A stretch of DNA of 64,000 bases from Chitinophagales bacterium (GCA_020636645.1 JACJXO010000003.1:437799-501798), one strand, 5' to 3'. Counted from the stretch's first letter, positions 43,437 through 52,622 are shown. Numbers and translations are program-made. The notes: a model not told the origin generated them from the sequence alone.

Positions 43437-43865
43437 TCAGCGATCCGGGTATAGTGCTTTGTATTCTTCCAGTGAATCAAGCAGTATCCGTTCAAAGATG
43501 ATCTTTTCTGACGGACCAGTCCAATTGACCAGCATCATCAGAGTTTCCCATCCTCCTGCCCTGCATCCACCATACACATTATACACCTTGACAACCAAGG
43601 AATCTCCTGCCAGTTCCGGATGGGTGAAAACCTGCATATGACAATCACCACCTTCTGTAAAGATGATGACCGTCTGACTGGTAAAATCCGGTATCATATC
43701 AGGAAACAGATCAGGAGCACCGGCAGAAAGCCAGGCACTGTCGGTATTGTACACACCCTGTTCCACCTGCCACCGATCTACAGGGTAAATGCTGAAAACC
43801 GGTTCTTCAGGTCCTGTACAGACCAGCGCCAGCAGAAAGGTCAATAAGTATGTATGCATATTCAA
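43437..43865 (-). CDS. Small secreted protein of unknown function
   Basis: 142 residues with an N-terminal hydrophobic segment (YLLTFLLALVCTGPE) that is probably a signal sequence with a possible lipid Cys. The mature part has three Cys and several beta-prone stretches (SQTVIIFTEGGDCHMQVFTH, DSLVVKVYNVYGGC). No family is recognised. Convergent with the cytochrome gene; a hairpin AACCGG/CCGGTT lies in the gap. Confidence 0.6.
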   Translation of the reverse strand: MNMHTYLLTFLLALVCTGPEEPVFSIYPVDRWQVEQGVYNTDSAWLSAGAPDLFPDMIPDFTSQTVIIFTEGGDCHMQVFTHPELAGDSLVVKVYNVYGGCRAGGWETLMMLVNWTGPSEKIIFERILLDSLEEYKALYPDR

Positions 43866-43897
43866 AGGATGCTACAACAGGATATATTGCATAAGGG

Positions 43898-45355
43898 TCA
43901 CTTTTCCTGTAACCTGATCAGCAGGCCCTCGAGTACAGAATCATTGCCGTCAATTTCCTTCCTGATATCTCTTGAAAGCAAAAGATCAGGCATGACACCT
44001 CTGCCTGTTTCATCCGGCATGACCTGATGTTCCAGGAAATAGACAGGAATGGCAATGCGTATGCCGGTGTGGGGAAGTGTGAGGTCTGTCATCAGAACTG
44101 CATTGGAACCAATATCTGCACCGCCTGTCTCCTCTCCCGCTGTACGTGCTCCTGCTTTATGCTGCAATTCAGAAGCCACATAACTGCTGAGGGAGAAACT
44201 GTTTCCGTTGGTGAGCACCCAGACCTGCCCGTCAAAATGATCTTTCTTTTTGACCGAATATCCGATGCGATGATCTCTCCACGGATCAGTTTTGTCGTGA
44301 TCAGGCATCAGACCAAAGAGGCGCATGGTCATACGAGAACTAAACTTCATGGTCAGATCCGGATGACCAGGAAGCTTTCTGTCGGGGCGGCTGAATGTAA
44401 AATCAAAATCTTCCGGCATGAGGTACCGCAACAGGTAGTTACCGTTGGGAAAATAACCTCCTCCATTGTTTCGCAGGTCTATGACCAGTTTGTTGATCTG
44501 CTGTTCTTCCAGGTAGCTGAAAGAACTGCGGTAGAATCTTTTCCAGTGTTTGAAACCAAATGCATCGATATCCATCACTGCTATGTCGGTACGTTCGGCA
44601 GGAAGATACAGCGTAGCGATACCGTCTGCATCCAGAATGACCTTCGCAAGACTGTCTGTCGGCTGTACAGCTTCCTCCGGTTTATCTCCGCCCTTCAGGC
44701 TGGAACTAACGGTCATGGAAGTTTTCCCGATACAGGTAACCATGTATTCATCGCTCCGGCCGTAAAGAAACAGGTAATAGGTGCGGAAAAGTCTCTCTGA
44801 AACTGCCGCTGCGGCAGATGCGCTGTATCCGTCCCGAGGGTGTATGGCATACATGGCTGATAGTATCTCTTCTGCCGCATGCCCGTTGATACCGATCACT
44901 TCCATACCCGGCACGAGAATGGAATCAGTGTCATAAACACTCTTTATATAAATCCTATCCTGTTGTATATAAACTTCCATCGGCAGCAGCTTACTGTCGG
45001 CTTTTTGTGCCGCATACCAGTCCAGTCCTGGTCTGGCCACGGTATGTCCGCAACCTATTTGCCTGATCCATTGCCTTACCAGAACATGAAACTGCTCTGT
45101 GGAGAGACCATCGTGCAACATCTCCCGGTACCGGTTGGCTTCCTGGTACAATGCTGCTGAGTCTGTAAATGCGGTAGCCCTGGGGTGCACTGCCAGTACC
45201 AGCTCCACCATTTCATCCCAGTCTTCCTGCAGTTCACGGATGGTATATTCCTGTACCGGAATTTCCTGGGCACTCAATGAAAGGCAGTATGCACAAAACG
45301 CCAGCAGGCTGAGCAAGCCTCTGCCTCGTTCAGCGAACATTGATAGCACTCTCAT
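43898..45355 (-). CDS. Secreted S41-family (C-terminal processing) peptidase
   Basis: 485 residues with a signal peptide (LLSLLAFCAYCLSLSAQ). The second half has an S41 core: IDLRNNGGGYFPNG, then VWVLTNGNSFSLSSYVASEL where the central Ser of GNSFS takes the nucleophile position, and GEETGGADIGSNAVLM. The first 200 residues probably form a substrate-binding/PDZ-like domain (VPGMEVIGINGHAAEEIL). Acts in the periplasm. Start at 45355 or 45340. Overlaps the DUF1801 gene by 26 bases. Confidence 0.88.
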   Translation of the reverse strand: MRVLSMFAERGRGLLSLLAFCAYCLSLSAQEIPVQEYTIRELQEDWDEMVELVLAVHPRATAFTDSAALYQEANRYREMLHDGLSTEQFHVLVRQWIRQIGCGHTVARPGLDWYAAQKADSKLLPMEVYIQQDRIYIKSVYDTDSILVPGMEVIGINGHAAEEILSAMYAIHPRDGYSASAAAAVSERLFRTYYLFLYGRSDEYMVTCIGKTSMTVSSSLKGGDKPEEAVQPTDSLAKVILDADGIATLYLPAERTDIAVMDIDAFGFKHWKRFYRSSFSYLEEQQINKLVIDLRNNGGGYFPNGNYLLRYLMPEDFDFTFSRPDRKLPGHPDLTMKFSSRMTMRLFGLMPDHDKTDPWRDHRIGYSVKKKDHFDGQVWVLTNGNSFSLSSYVASELQHKAGARTAGEETGGADIGSNAVLMTDLTLPHTGIRIAIPVYFLEHQVMPDETGRGVMPDLLLSRDIRKEIDGNDSVLEGLLIRLQEK

Positions 45356-45773
45356 ATAGACCGATCCATCTTTCGGTAGTGAATTTTTGTGCCAGCTCTT
45401 CGAACAGCCCGACCGGTATCTGATCTATTTTCTTCAGGCGGATACAGCTCTTCCCCATGTCCAGTTTGGTGGGAACCCTGCTGGCATATTCCTGCTGAAA
45501 CCAGGACAGGGTTTCCGGGTCTGCATACAGCCCCATATGATACACAGCTACAAAATTCTTCTGGCTGATAATGCTGACAAATGGCAGGGGTTGTTTGGGA
45601 TTGACGTGGTACCCATTCGGATAAATACTATGCGGAACAGCGAAATGTATGCCTGTTGGTCCGCCGGATTCTGAAAACCCTTTTGGCAGTTTTTTGGCAA
45701 ATGCATCACGCAGGGCCTGCACGGCTTCCTGTCGCTCTGCCGGTAATGAACTGATGTATTCCTGGCTTGACAT
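45330..45773 (-). CDS. DUF1801 domain protein
   Basis: 147 residues, cytoplasmic. The N-terminal EYISSLPAERQEAVQALRDA and C-terminal MGKSCIRLKKIDQIPVGLFE are the DUF1801 pattern. The function of this fold is not established. First gene of a two-gene unit with the S41 peptidase. Confidence 0.85.
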   Translation of the reverse strand: MSSQEYISSLPAERQEAVQALRDAFAKKLPKGFSESGGPTGIHFAVPHSIYPNGYHVNPKQPLPFVSIISQKNFVAVYHMGLYADPETLSWFQQEYASRVPTKLDMGKSCIRLKKIDQIPVGLFEELAQKFTTERWIGLYESAINVR

Positions 45774-45855
45774 AGGGTCAAATTTAAAAAATCAGAAACA
45801 GTCCGGAACAGGAACTTATAGAACATATGCCTGAAGATGCGAACAGTGCCTTACT

Positions 45856-46269
45856 TCATGGCAATGTTTCCGCATACTTTTTAAAATTGTCCAGGATGGC
45901 CTGCCAACCCTGGCGCTGCAGTTCTGCAGAGTTGACATCTTCTGTTTCAAATGATTCGGTCACTGTGATACCACCCGGCCCATCTTCGAAACGTATATCA
46001 ACCAGCCGGCCGTCTCCGATGGTGTAGCGAATCAACTTATGAGGTTCTACTTCCACGTAGGTACCCTCAAAATCAAAACCGGCGCTGCCATCTGTGGCTT
46101 CCATCCGATAATTGAACGTACCTCCGGGCAGCAGGTTGTTGGTTGCACCCGGGCAGCACCAGTCGTCAGATGCAAAATTCCAGTTACAGATATGATCAGG
46201 CTGTGTCCAGGCCTCCCAGACAAGGGGCATGCTTTTCTGAACAGTTGTTTGAATGGTTATAACGGGCAT
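45856..46269 (-). CDS. SRPBCC/AHSA1-like protein
   Basis: 137 residues. VQKSMPLVWEAWTQPDHICN, GTFNYRMEA, VEPHKLIRYTIGDGR and the final GWQAILDNFKKY are typical of activator-of-Hsp90-homologue-1 proteins of the START/SRPBCC fold, which bind hydrophobic ligands. Follows the VOC gene by three bases, so the two are co-transcribed. Confidence 0.9.
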   Translation of the reverse strand: MPVITIQTTVQKSMPLVWEAWTQPDHICNWNFASDDWCCPGATNNLLPGGTFNYRMEATDGSAGFDFEGTYVEVEPHKLIRYTIGDGRLVDIRFEDGPGGITVTESFETEDVNSAELQRQGWQAILDNFKKYAETLP

Positions 46270-46272
46270 AGC

Positions 46273-46644
46273 TTAAATGTGTTGATCTATCAGAATGACA
46301 TTCCCATCCGGGTCGGTGACCATCAGGCTGGCCGGACCTTCAGTTTGTTCATCGGCTTCAGACAGCAACGTCAGACCTTCAGCTTTCAGGTGCTGCTGAA
46401 TCTTGCGCACATCGTCAAACGGTGCGACCTGCTGTGCCTCTTCATCCCAACCGGGGTTGAAGGTCAGGATATTTCCACTGAACATGCCTTCAAAAATTCC
46501 GATCAGTGCATTGCCGTTCTTCAGAATGTAATACTTGTGATCTGCACTTCCTGCGAATACGGCAAAACCGAGTTTTTCATAGAATGCACGGGAAGCCTCC
46601 AGGTCTTTCACATTGAGGCTGACAGAAAAAGCTCCGAGTTTCAT
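46273..46644 (-). CDS. VOC (glyoxalase/bleomycin-resistance-like) protein
   Basis: 123 residues with two beta-alpha-beta-beta-beta repeats: LGAFSVSLNVKDLEASRAFYEKLGF... at the start and PASLMVTDPDGNVILIDQ at the end. Conserved VOC metal positions are only partly present, so metal use is uncertain. It is the first gene downstream of the structured RNA and terminator at 46688-46750, which could act as its leader. Confidence 0.88.
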   Translation of the reverse strand: MKLGAFSVSLNVKDLEASRAFYEKLGFAVFAGSADHKYYILKNGNALIGIFEGMFSGNILTFNPGWDEEAQQVAPFDDVRKIQQHLKAEGLTLLSEADEQTEGPASLMVTDPDGNVILIDQHI

Positions 46645-46687
46645 GACGTTGGTTTGTATTCAAACATAGTCATTTAGCAGCAACCCC

Positions 46688-46716
46688 AAAAAAAAGCACC
46701 GGCCGAAACCGGTGCT
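46688..46716 (-). terminator. Terminator hairpin of the structured RNA
   Basis: On the minus strand AGCACCGG (46716-46709), TTTCGG, CCGGTGCT (46702-46695) and a run of eight T. It ends 43 bases before the VOC start codon, in a gene-free stretch. Confidence 0.92.
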
Positions 46717-46750
46717 CAAGCAGACATGCTTAACCCTCTGAATGTCTGCG
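46688..46750 (-). ncRNA. Compact two-hairpin RNA, a small RNA or attenuator leader
   Basis: The 303-base gap 46645-46947 holds no convincing gene. On the minus strand there is a perfect eight-base-pair stem GCAGACAT (46749-46742) and ATGTCTGC (46727-46720) around the 14-base loop TCAGAGGGTTAAGC, then TTG, then the intrinsic terminator. A -7-like box TACTTTTG lies just upstream (46763-46756), giving a transcript of about 63-68 bases. It could be a free small RNA or a terminated leader of the VOC-SRPBCC operon. No known family was recognised. Confidence 0.65.
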
Positions 46751-46755
46751 TCCAG

Positions 46756-46763
46756 CAAAAGTA
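46756..46763 (-). promoter_or_regulatory. -7 box of the structured RNA
   Basis: TACTTTTG on the minus strand fits TAnnTTTG and is spaced so that transcription would start at about 46750, exactly at the first hairpin. A TTG at -33 is absent, which lowers the score. Confidence 0.45.
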
Positions 46764-46947
46764 AAACCTTGCAAACAATCTTCCTACTTTCTAAAGAAGT
46801 ATTTTTCACATTTATTGTGTGAAGTGTATCCAGAAAGCAACAGGGCCGTTTTTGACGTATAAAACAATTGTAAATACCCCTGCCGGCATGCCCCACAGGC
46901 CTTTTTTAATTCCGGCGGCCTGTGAGCAGATACCGGTTCTCAGGCCG

Positions 46948-48087
46948 TCAATCGAACTCAGGCTGTTCAGATCGCCACCAGGCATCCAGTAAAACAGGCA
47001 GAAAAGAGGCGATATCCGGGTACAGCTCTCTGTTATTTATATACTCCTCCATCAGGTTTTGCAGAACGGGCAGGTAGATGAAGCCTCGTTCGCTGATGCA
47101 GTATTGCAGGTATCTGTTGGCCTGTACCGTATCTCCGGTCAGCATGGACAGCTGATATTCACCCAGTCTGACCAGGTGTTCATCCAGGCACTGGCTCCAG
47201 GAATAGTATCCCTGTGCGTTCATGGCCTTTTCCATTGGCGCATTGTACAGAAAAGAAAGCCTTTCTATCAGAAGGAGGTTGGTACTATCGTACCGCAGGG
47301 GCCGCTCAAAAGCCGTATGTATGAGTTCATGAACAGCAATTTCACGGAAATATTCCGGATCGGTATAGCCTATGGTGATGTTTTCCGTATGATCCAGGTC
47401 AATGTTTGCTGACTGGGTGGACGGATCAGCGCTCACAAACTGGTAGATATGGTCTTCCGCATGGAGGGTGATCTTCCGCGACCTGCCAATGCCGTTGAAG
47501 GATGTAACGGAAACAATTATGGAATAGGTATCTGCACTGTTTCCATAGAAAGAACGGAAGGCCGACAGGTAATTCTCAGGTGGCCGAACACCGGATAGTT
47601 CCTGCATCATTTTTTTATACAGGGGAGCTGCCTCACGGCGGAAGAAATCTTCCAGACCAGCATCCTGGTAAAACCGACGCACCGCAGCATGGCAACTGTC
47701 AAAGATGGCCTGTACTTCTTCGGCCGACAGAGAGTCGTTCTCATAATACATCTCCGGAAAGGGAGCATACTGCCGGAATTCAGGAAGTGGGGTCATATAC
47801 AGCGACAGGTCTATGTCGTACAGATCTACCATATCATGCTCGTACAGATAGTTCACCCATTGCACAGCCTCATGATCAGAAAGATCGCTGAATCTGTTCG
47901 TGATCGCCCTGGCCAGCATGGCTCTTGGAGGCGGGTTGTGTTCAAACAGAAAGCTGCCTGCATCTGACAGGTTGTAGATGATGGCCATGGTTTCCAGGTT
48001 GACATCATAGCGGATATCCAGGGTGTCTTGTGCCCTGATGAACCAGGGTATTACAAGGAGGAAAACCGGCAGGCAGATCTTTTTCAT
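46948..48087 (-). CDS. Secreted HExxH protein, DUF4932-like putative metalloprotease
   Basis: 379 residues from the Met at 48087, where the signal peptide begins (KKICLPVFLLVIPWFIRAQ); the frame extends upstream without an export signal. HELIHTAFERPL at about residue 255 contains HExxH, and IERLSFLY shortly after could supply a third ligand. The protein resembles Bacteroidota proteins annotated DUF4932. If active it is a periplasmic or surface zinc peptidase; no substrate is indicated. Confidence 0.72.
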   Translation of the reverse strand: MKKICLPVFLLVIPWFIRAQDTLDIRYDVNLETMAIIYNLSDAGSFLFEHNPPPRAMLARAITNRFSDLSDHEAVQWVNYLYEHDMVDLYDIDLSLYMTPLPEFRQYAPFPEMYYENDSLSAEEVQAIFDSCHAAVRRFYQDAGLEDFFRREAAPLYKKMMQELSGVRPPENYLSAFRSFYGNSADTYSIIVSVTSFNGIGRSRKITLHAEDHIYQFVSADPSTQSANIDLDHTENITIGYTDPEYFREIAVHELIHTAFERPLRYDSTNLLLIERLSFLYNAPMEKAMNAQGYYSWSQCLDEHLVRLGEYQLSMLTGDTVQANRYLQYCISERGFIYLPVLQNLMEEYINNRELYPDIASFLPVLLDAWWRSEQPEFD

Positions 48088-48215
48088 ACAGGCGTATATA
48101 ACAAAAGTAGTGCCCGATAACAGAGGCATACCCGGAAAATGATAACTGCAGGGAATGACATGAAAAGAGTCTGCAATCAGAATTCAGAGAACAGCATCCA
48201 AAGGGATGGCCGCCA

Positions 48216-48662
48216 TCATGATCCATAGATCATATCATAGAGATCAAAACCCGGTGCCCAGTAGTCAGGAATGACCTCTTGCAAAACAAATCCTCCTTTT
48301 TCATAAAAACCAAATGTATGCTGAGAGGTTCTGACCCGGATAAGCGGTACCGGATCGAGCTGCTCTAGCAAACTGATACGATGCTGCAGCAGCTGCATCC
48401 CTATGCCTTTTCCCTGATACTTCGGATGGATCATATCCCAGGCAATAACAGATGCCCCGTCTTCCCACTCGCTGTTGATACCGCCTGAACCTACCAGCTT
48501 GTCATCTATGAGTACCACGAAGTAAGATTCTACCTCATGATCCAGGTAGTTGATCAGACCGGCTTCTTCAGACTGATCAAAGTAATCAGGTACATTCATG
48601 CGAAAAAGGGCCAGGACCTCTTCTTTATAAGAAGGCAGGTAATCCTTGATCACCATATTCAT
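48216..48662 (-). CDS. GNAT acetyltransferase
   Basis: 148 residues. The acetyl-CoA-binding stretch IHPKYQGKGIGMQLLQHRI (about 91-109) is the Q/RxxGxG/A motif, followed by FGFYEKGGFVLQE. The substrate is unknown. Overlaps the preceding reductase-like gene by four bases and is the last gene of a minus-strand string. Confidence 0.9.
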   Translation of the reverse strand: MNMVIKDYLPSYKEEVLALFRMNVPDYFDQSEEAGLINYLDHEVESYFVVLIDDKLVGSGGINSEWEDGASVIAWDMIHPKYQGKGIGMQLLQHRISLLEQLDPVPLIRVRTSQHTFGFYEKGGFVLQEVIPDYWAPGFDLYDMIYGS

Positions 48663-49228
48663 GACTGAAGATCAAATTCAAGTGCAACCACACCGTTTCC
48701 GAAGGTTTGAACTTCCTTTCGCCGCATCACCAGGCGATCGGTCAACTCAGGGAATACCCGTATGCCTCCTCCCAGCAGTACCGGATTCACATAATAGCGT
48801 GCAGTATCTATCAATCCTTCCTGCATAAGCAATCGCTGGATGGAGGGGCTGCCCAGCAACAGGATGTCAGCTGTGCTTTCTTCTTTCAGGCGGCGCACGT
48901 ATCCCAACACATCCTCACCCCAGAAATGATCCAGTCCGTTCACCTCTCCATGTCTGGAGGCAGAGATGATATGATGGGGCACGGACTTATACCAGGCAGC
49001 ATGAATCTTATCATGTTCAGATGCATCAGGTTTATCAGCTGCAGTGGGCCAGTACTGATCCATCAGCATCCAGGTCTTTCTGCCATATAATGCCACCCCG
49101 GTGCGGTCGGTCAGTTCATGTACAGACTCGAACAATTCAGCGCTGTGCAGGATCCAGTCCATTTCGCCGTTCGGTCCGGCGGCGTAACCATCTAAAGTAA
49201 CATGCATATGAGCGGTGATCGTGGCCAT
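48659..49228 (-). CDS. Dihydrofolate reductase-fold (RibD C-terminal-like) protein
   Basis: 189 residues: VTLDGYAAGPNGEMDWIL near the start, GVALYGRKTWMLMDQYWP, DILLLGSPSIQRLLMQEGLI and VNPVLLGGGIRVFPEL. This is the small DHFR-superfamily group close to the RibD reductase domain (YyaP/YqjY-like). NADPH binding is likely but the substrate is unknown. Starts one base after the stop of a related gene, so the two arose by duplication or were brought together. Confidence 0.88.
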   Translation of the reverse strand: MATITAHMHVTLDGYAAGPNGEMDWILHSAELFESVHELTDRTGVALYGRKTWMLMDQYWPTAADKPDASEHDKIHAAWYKSVPHHIISASRHGEVNGLDHFWGEDVLGYVRRLKEESTADILLLGSPSIQRLLMQEGLIDTARYYVNPVLLGGGIRVFPELTDRLVMRRKEVQTFGNGVVALEFDLQS

Positions 49229-49777
49229 CTATGTGTTTTTTATATAATGTGACTGTACAATTGCATCTGCAAAGATCTTTGATTGGACACATCGGAACCA
49301 GGTGGGTGGATGTAATTCACCAAAAAGGGAAATACCCTCGCCCAGCACCACCGGAATGGTCGTGATGATCATTTCGTCTATGAGATCTTCCTTCATAAAA
49401 GACTGTATGGTCATGCCTCCGTCTATATATAATCGCCGGTGACCCAACGCATGCAATTGCGATAATACTTCAGATGTCCTGCCCTGAATGGGAAACACTT
49501 TTTCCTGCAGCTCGTCCGGTATGGTCAATGATCTACGGCTCCACACGAACACCGGTTTGGCATACGGCCAGTCGATGCCGAAACCCAGCACTGTTTCAAA
49601 GCTAATTCTTCCCATGAGGATGGCATCTGTGCGATCCATGAACGCATGGTAACCCATATCAGTACCTTCCGGTATCGGTATGGTATCGAGCCAGGAAATA
49701 TCGCCGTCCTTCCCTGCTATAAAACCATCCATACTGGTGGCTATGAAGACCGCATTCCAGTGTTGCTGCTCAGTCAT
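49229..49777 (-). CDS. Dihydrofolate reductase-fold protein, second copy
   Basis: 182 residues with TSMDGFIAGKDGDISWLD, DAILMGRISFETVLGF, LYIDGGMTIQSFMKEDLIDE and IPVVLGEGISLFGEL, the same fold as its neighbour but clearly diverged. Overlaps the YdeI-like gene by eight bases. Confidence 0.88.
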   Translation of the reverse strand: MTEQQHWNAVFIATSMDGFIAGKDGDISWLDTIPIPEGTDMGYHAFMDRTDAILMGRISFETVLGFGIDWPYAKPVFVWSRRSLTIPDELQEKVFPIQGRTSEVLSQLHALGHRRLYIDGGMTIQSFMKEDLIDEMIITTIPVVLGEGISLFGELHPPTWFRCVQSKIFADAIVQSHYIKNT

Positions 49778-50348
49778 TCAGTCCTTTTCCTGCCAGGATA
49801 TGATTCCTGTATTTTTCTATCCTGTCCATTCTTGTTTTGGCCTGTTTGGCCTGGGAGAAATACAGGAGATACCCTCTCTGTCTGCCGGGGGTCAATGCCT
49901 CAAAAGCGGCTTTCAGTTTTTTATCCTTTGTCAATATACTTCTGAATTCATCCGGCACCGGATAGGCTTTGGTCTTCTTCAATGCCACCTTCAGTCCGGC
50001 TTTCTCTGCTTCCATCGCCTCGAAGATGTATGCTGAAAGTTCCTTTTTCATTTTCCTGATCTGAGCAGCAGAGGTGAAACGGATCTGCCTGCTGGCCTGC
50101 ACGTTTTCTGTCTGCTGTATGAGTATGCCTTCGGGATCCAGCAGCAGGCTACCCTTGAAGAACAGATAAGCACAGTACTCCTTAAACCCATGGATCAGCA
50201 CCACATTCTTTTTGTTCATCGTATAGCAGGGGCAACCCCATTTCAGCTCTTCCGTCAAACCGCAGCCCAGTGCGATCTTTCGCATCTCGGCATAGGCTTC
50301 TTTCCACGGACCGTCGGCTTCAAAAAAGAAATTGGTTTTAGGATTCAT
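49770..50348 (-). CDS. YdeI-like protein with DUF1801-type domain
   Basis: 192 residues. The N-terminal half has the DUF1801 fold (WKEAYAEMRKIALGCGLTEE, WGCPCYTMNKKNVV), the C-terminal half the helical YdeI/OmpD-associated module (AFEALTPGRQRGYLLYFSQA). Length and arrangement match YdeI family proteins; the molecular role is unclear. It overlaps the downstream reductase-like gene. Confidence 0.87.
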   Translation of the reverse strand: MNPKTNFFFEADGPWKEAYAEMRKIALGCGLTEELKWGCPCYTMNKKNVVLIHGFKEYCAYLFFKGSLLLDPEGILIQQTENVQASRQIRFTSAAQIRKMKKELSAYIFEAMEAEKAGLKVALKKTKAYPVPDEFRSILTKDKKLKAAFEALTPGRQRGYLLYFSQAKQAKTRMDRIEKYRNHILAGKGLND

Positions 50349-50397
50349 TGCAGCGTGTAAATCTACCGAAGATTCAAGGATCCGATCCTGGTCCGGA

Positions 50398-51327
50398 TCA
50401 ATACGGCAAACAATCTTCCAACAACTGAAACTGATCTGTGCTGAACAGTCCGGGGTCCAGCTTCCTGTGGCGAATAAGTGCCTTCCCTGAGTATTGCTCT
50501 CCGTTCTGATCTGTGTACAACAGATGCGGATCCACGATCCGGAATTCCATTCCGCAGCACTTCCGGATACCCTTCCATCGAATCCATTGCTGCCCTTTTT
50601 TGATCCTGCCGGTGGCCATATCGAGCTGGTATCTGCTGAGCGACATCACCTGTTCATACATCGGTCCGTAATGCGGCATGTTATCCGGATACATCGCTCC
50701 CTTATTGATATAGTCCAGCCCCACAATGTCGGGGTTTGGATGGAGTATCACCTGATGATGGTCATAGCCATCCACGATATTCATTGGCGAACGGTCCATG
50801 CGGATGTGGATGGGAGCATATTCCTGTCGCTGCCAGAACTTTTCCACCAAAGACATCTCCTGTAACATCTCTTTTGTTGTCAAAGGAGGTCCTTCCTGAG
50901 CCCTGTGCTCCTCTCCCTTCCAGGTCCACGGCGGTTCGTACCAAAGGTTGATATCCAACCAGAAAAAAACTTCCACCTGCTTCGCATTGGTAACGAAGTA
51001 GCAGGTGGTAGATGGATAGCTGCGCCCTGTGTATCGCCCTACGATGGTATCTCGGTCACGCACCACCACATGCAGTTCATATGGCCTGTTCTGCTGAGAA
51101 TAACCTTTCTTCGTGCCGATGGTATCTTCCCAGGTCAGGTAGTAGCTGTGCTGCTGTCCTGTCAGGGTAGAAACCTCCCCGTCATATATCACACTCAGGG
51201 AGATATTATTGGAAGGCACATCCACCGGCTGATACCAGGCCATTCTGGCAGGAGCGCTTTGAGCAAAACATACCTGCATCAGGCAACATGATACCAGATA
51301 CAAGCCGACTGCGATCAGATTTTTCAT
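50398..51327 (-). CDS. Secreted protein of unknown function
   Basis: 309 residues with a signal peptide (LYLVSCCLMQVCFAQS). The mature protein is beta-rich with many aromatic residues (YYLTWEDT, FFWLDINLWYEPPWTWKGEE) and ends in a domain with paired Cys (IRKCCGMEF). No family recognised. Coupled by a four-base overlap to the serine hydrolase gene upstream. Confidence 0.7.
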   Translation of the reverse strand: MKNLIAVGLYLVSCCLMQVCFAQSAPARMAWYQPVDVPSNNISLSVIYDGEVSTLTGQQHSYYLTWEDTIGTKKGYSQQNRPYELHVVVRDRDTIVGRYTGRSYPSTTCYFVTNAKQVEVFFWLDINLWYEPPWTWKGEEHRAQEGPPLTTKEMLQEMSLVEKFWQRQEYAPIHIRMDRSPMNIVDGYDHHQVILHPNPDIVGLDYINKGAMYPDNMPHYGPMYEQVMSLSRYQLDMATGRIKKGQQWIRWKGIRKCCGMEFRIVDPHLLYTDQNGEQYSGKALIRHRKLDPGLFSTDQFQLLEDCLPY

Positions 51328-52622
51328 TGGTTTTCGTCCAGGAATATTTTGGCTACTTCATCGGCTATGCCATGCCACACAGCTTCCTGTGCATACCAGC
51401 CATTGCAAAGAACGGTGATTCCGAGATCATGCCGGGGAAAGATGGTAAGGATGCTGCAGAATCCCACATTGGTACCAACATGAAAAACCGATGTACCCCA
51501 TTGCTCGTAGGGATAGGTCCACCACCCCCACCCGATGGCTGTCTTCTTTCCGGCGATGGTCTGGTGGATGGTCCACATATCCTCCAGGGTACTCCGGCCT
51601 ATCACCCCATCATATGCAATATCCTGATATATACGCAGCAGTTCAGTCATCCACAGGTTCAATTCAGGGGCATTGGAAATGAGGTTGCCGCTGCCGTTGT
51701 GTTCATACTCTTCTCCATACACAGGATAGGATTCTACCAGCAGAGGTTTACCGTTCATAACAGGATTTCTTTCACTGTCTCTGCCATATTGATTCAGTCG
51801 CGTCACCCTTCGTGAATTACCCGAAACAACCTGAGGTATGGCCAATGCTGTGCTGTCAATCGTTTCATAGAAATATGTGCTGCGCTGCATATCAAGAGGC
51901 TGCAGGATTCGGGCGGTGACATACTCCTGGATCGGCATGCCGGTCTGGCTTTCCACCACCATGCCCAGCAGATCAAAGGCAACATTGCTGTAGGTCTTGT
52001 AGGATAACGCTTCTCCGGGTGTGAACGAGAGTTTCTTCCTTTGTAACTCCTGCAGCAATAAAGGCAAAGCAGTGGCATCATCGGGCGAATCTTTCAGGAT
52101 CACATCCCAGGGCAGCCCGGAGGTATGGGTGAGCAGATGGCTGATGCGGATGTTGCGGTAGCGCTCATCTTTCATTCGAAATTCCGGCAGCAGATCAGTG
52201 ATCTTATCGTCCGTGTGCAGTTTCCCTTCTTCTATCAACTGAAAGACGGCAGTGGCTGTAAAGAGTTTGGTGATAGACGAAACAAGGAACATGGTACTGT
52301 CTGTTACCGGATGCCGCTTGCTTTGGTCCGTGTAACCGTATTGAAAAGTATAGCTCTTGTTCTGGTGCACCACACCCACCGACAATCCGACGATGGAATA
52401 TTCATTTGCAAAATGCTGCAGGACGGAATCAATGGCCTGGCTTTTTTCAACAACAGTGTTCTGTGCCTGCAGATGATCCATTGCGCCGGAGAACAGAAAT
52501 AAAAAACTTAAAAAGGCCTTGCCGTCATGCAATAAGTAAGATCCAGGAAACTTCAGCACTCGCAGAAGAATGGCCCCGGAGTGGAATATGTGCAAGAGGC
52601 AACGATCAAAATTTCGGGACAT
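51324..52622 (-). CDS. Serine hydrolase of the class C beta-lactamase family
   Basis: 432 residues. The nucleophile motif SSITK (SxxK) follows DSTMFLV, then the YxN motif in YKTYSNVAFDLLG, and HVGTNVG stands in for the KTG triad. Such proteins act as D-Ala-D-Ala peptidases or esterases rather than true beta-lactamases. A hydrophobic segment FLSFLFLFSGAMDHLQAQ is probably the signal peptide, so translation may begin downstream of 52622, perhaps at a TTG near 52535, rather than at the listed Met. Confidence 0.85.
   Translation of the reverse strand: MSRNFDRCLLHIFHSGAILLRVLKFPGSYLLHDGKAFLSFLFLFSGAMDHLQAQNTVVEKSQAIDSVLQHFANEYSIVGLSVGVVHQNKSYTFQYGYTDQSKRHPVTDSTMFLVSSITKLFTATAVFQLIEEGKLHTDDKITDLLPEFRMKDERYRNIRISHLLTHTSGLPWDVILKDSPDDATALPLLLQELQRKKLSFTPGEALSYKTYSNVAFDLLGMVVESQTGMPIQEYVTARILQPLDMQRSTYFYETIDSTALAIPQVVSGNSRRVTRLNQYGRDSERNPVMNGKPLLVESYPVYGEEYEHNGSGNLISNAPELNLWMTELLRIYQDIAYDGVIGRSTLEDMWTIHQTIAGKKTAIGWGWWTYPYEQWGTSVFHVGTNVGFCSILTIFPRHDLGITVLCNGWYAQEAVWHGIADEVAKIFLDENQ

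Noticed and set aside
46660..46896. 78-codon minus-strand frame over the small RNA
   Set aside because: It runs straight through the terminator hairpin and T run, and its translation is Cys-rich without family likeness; the RNA explanation fits better.
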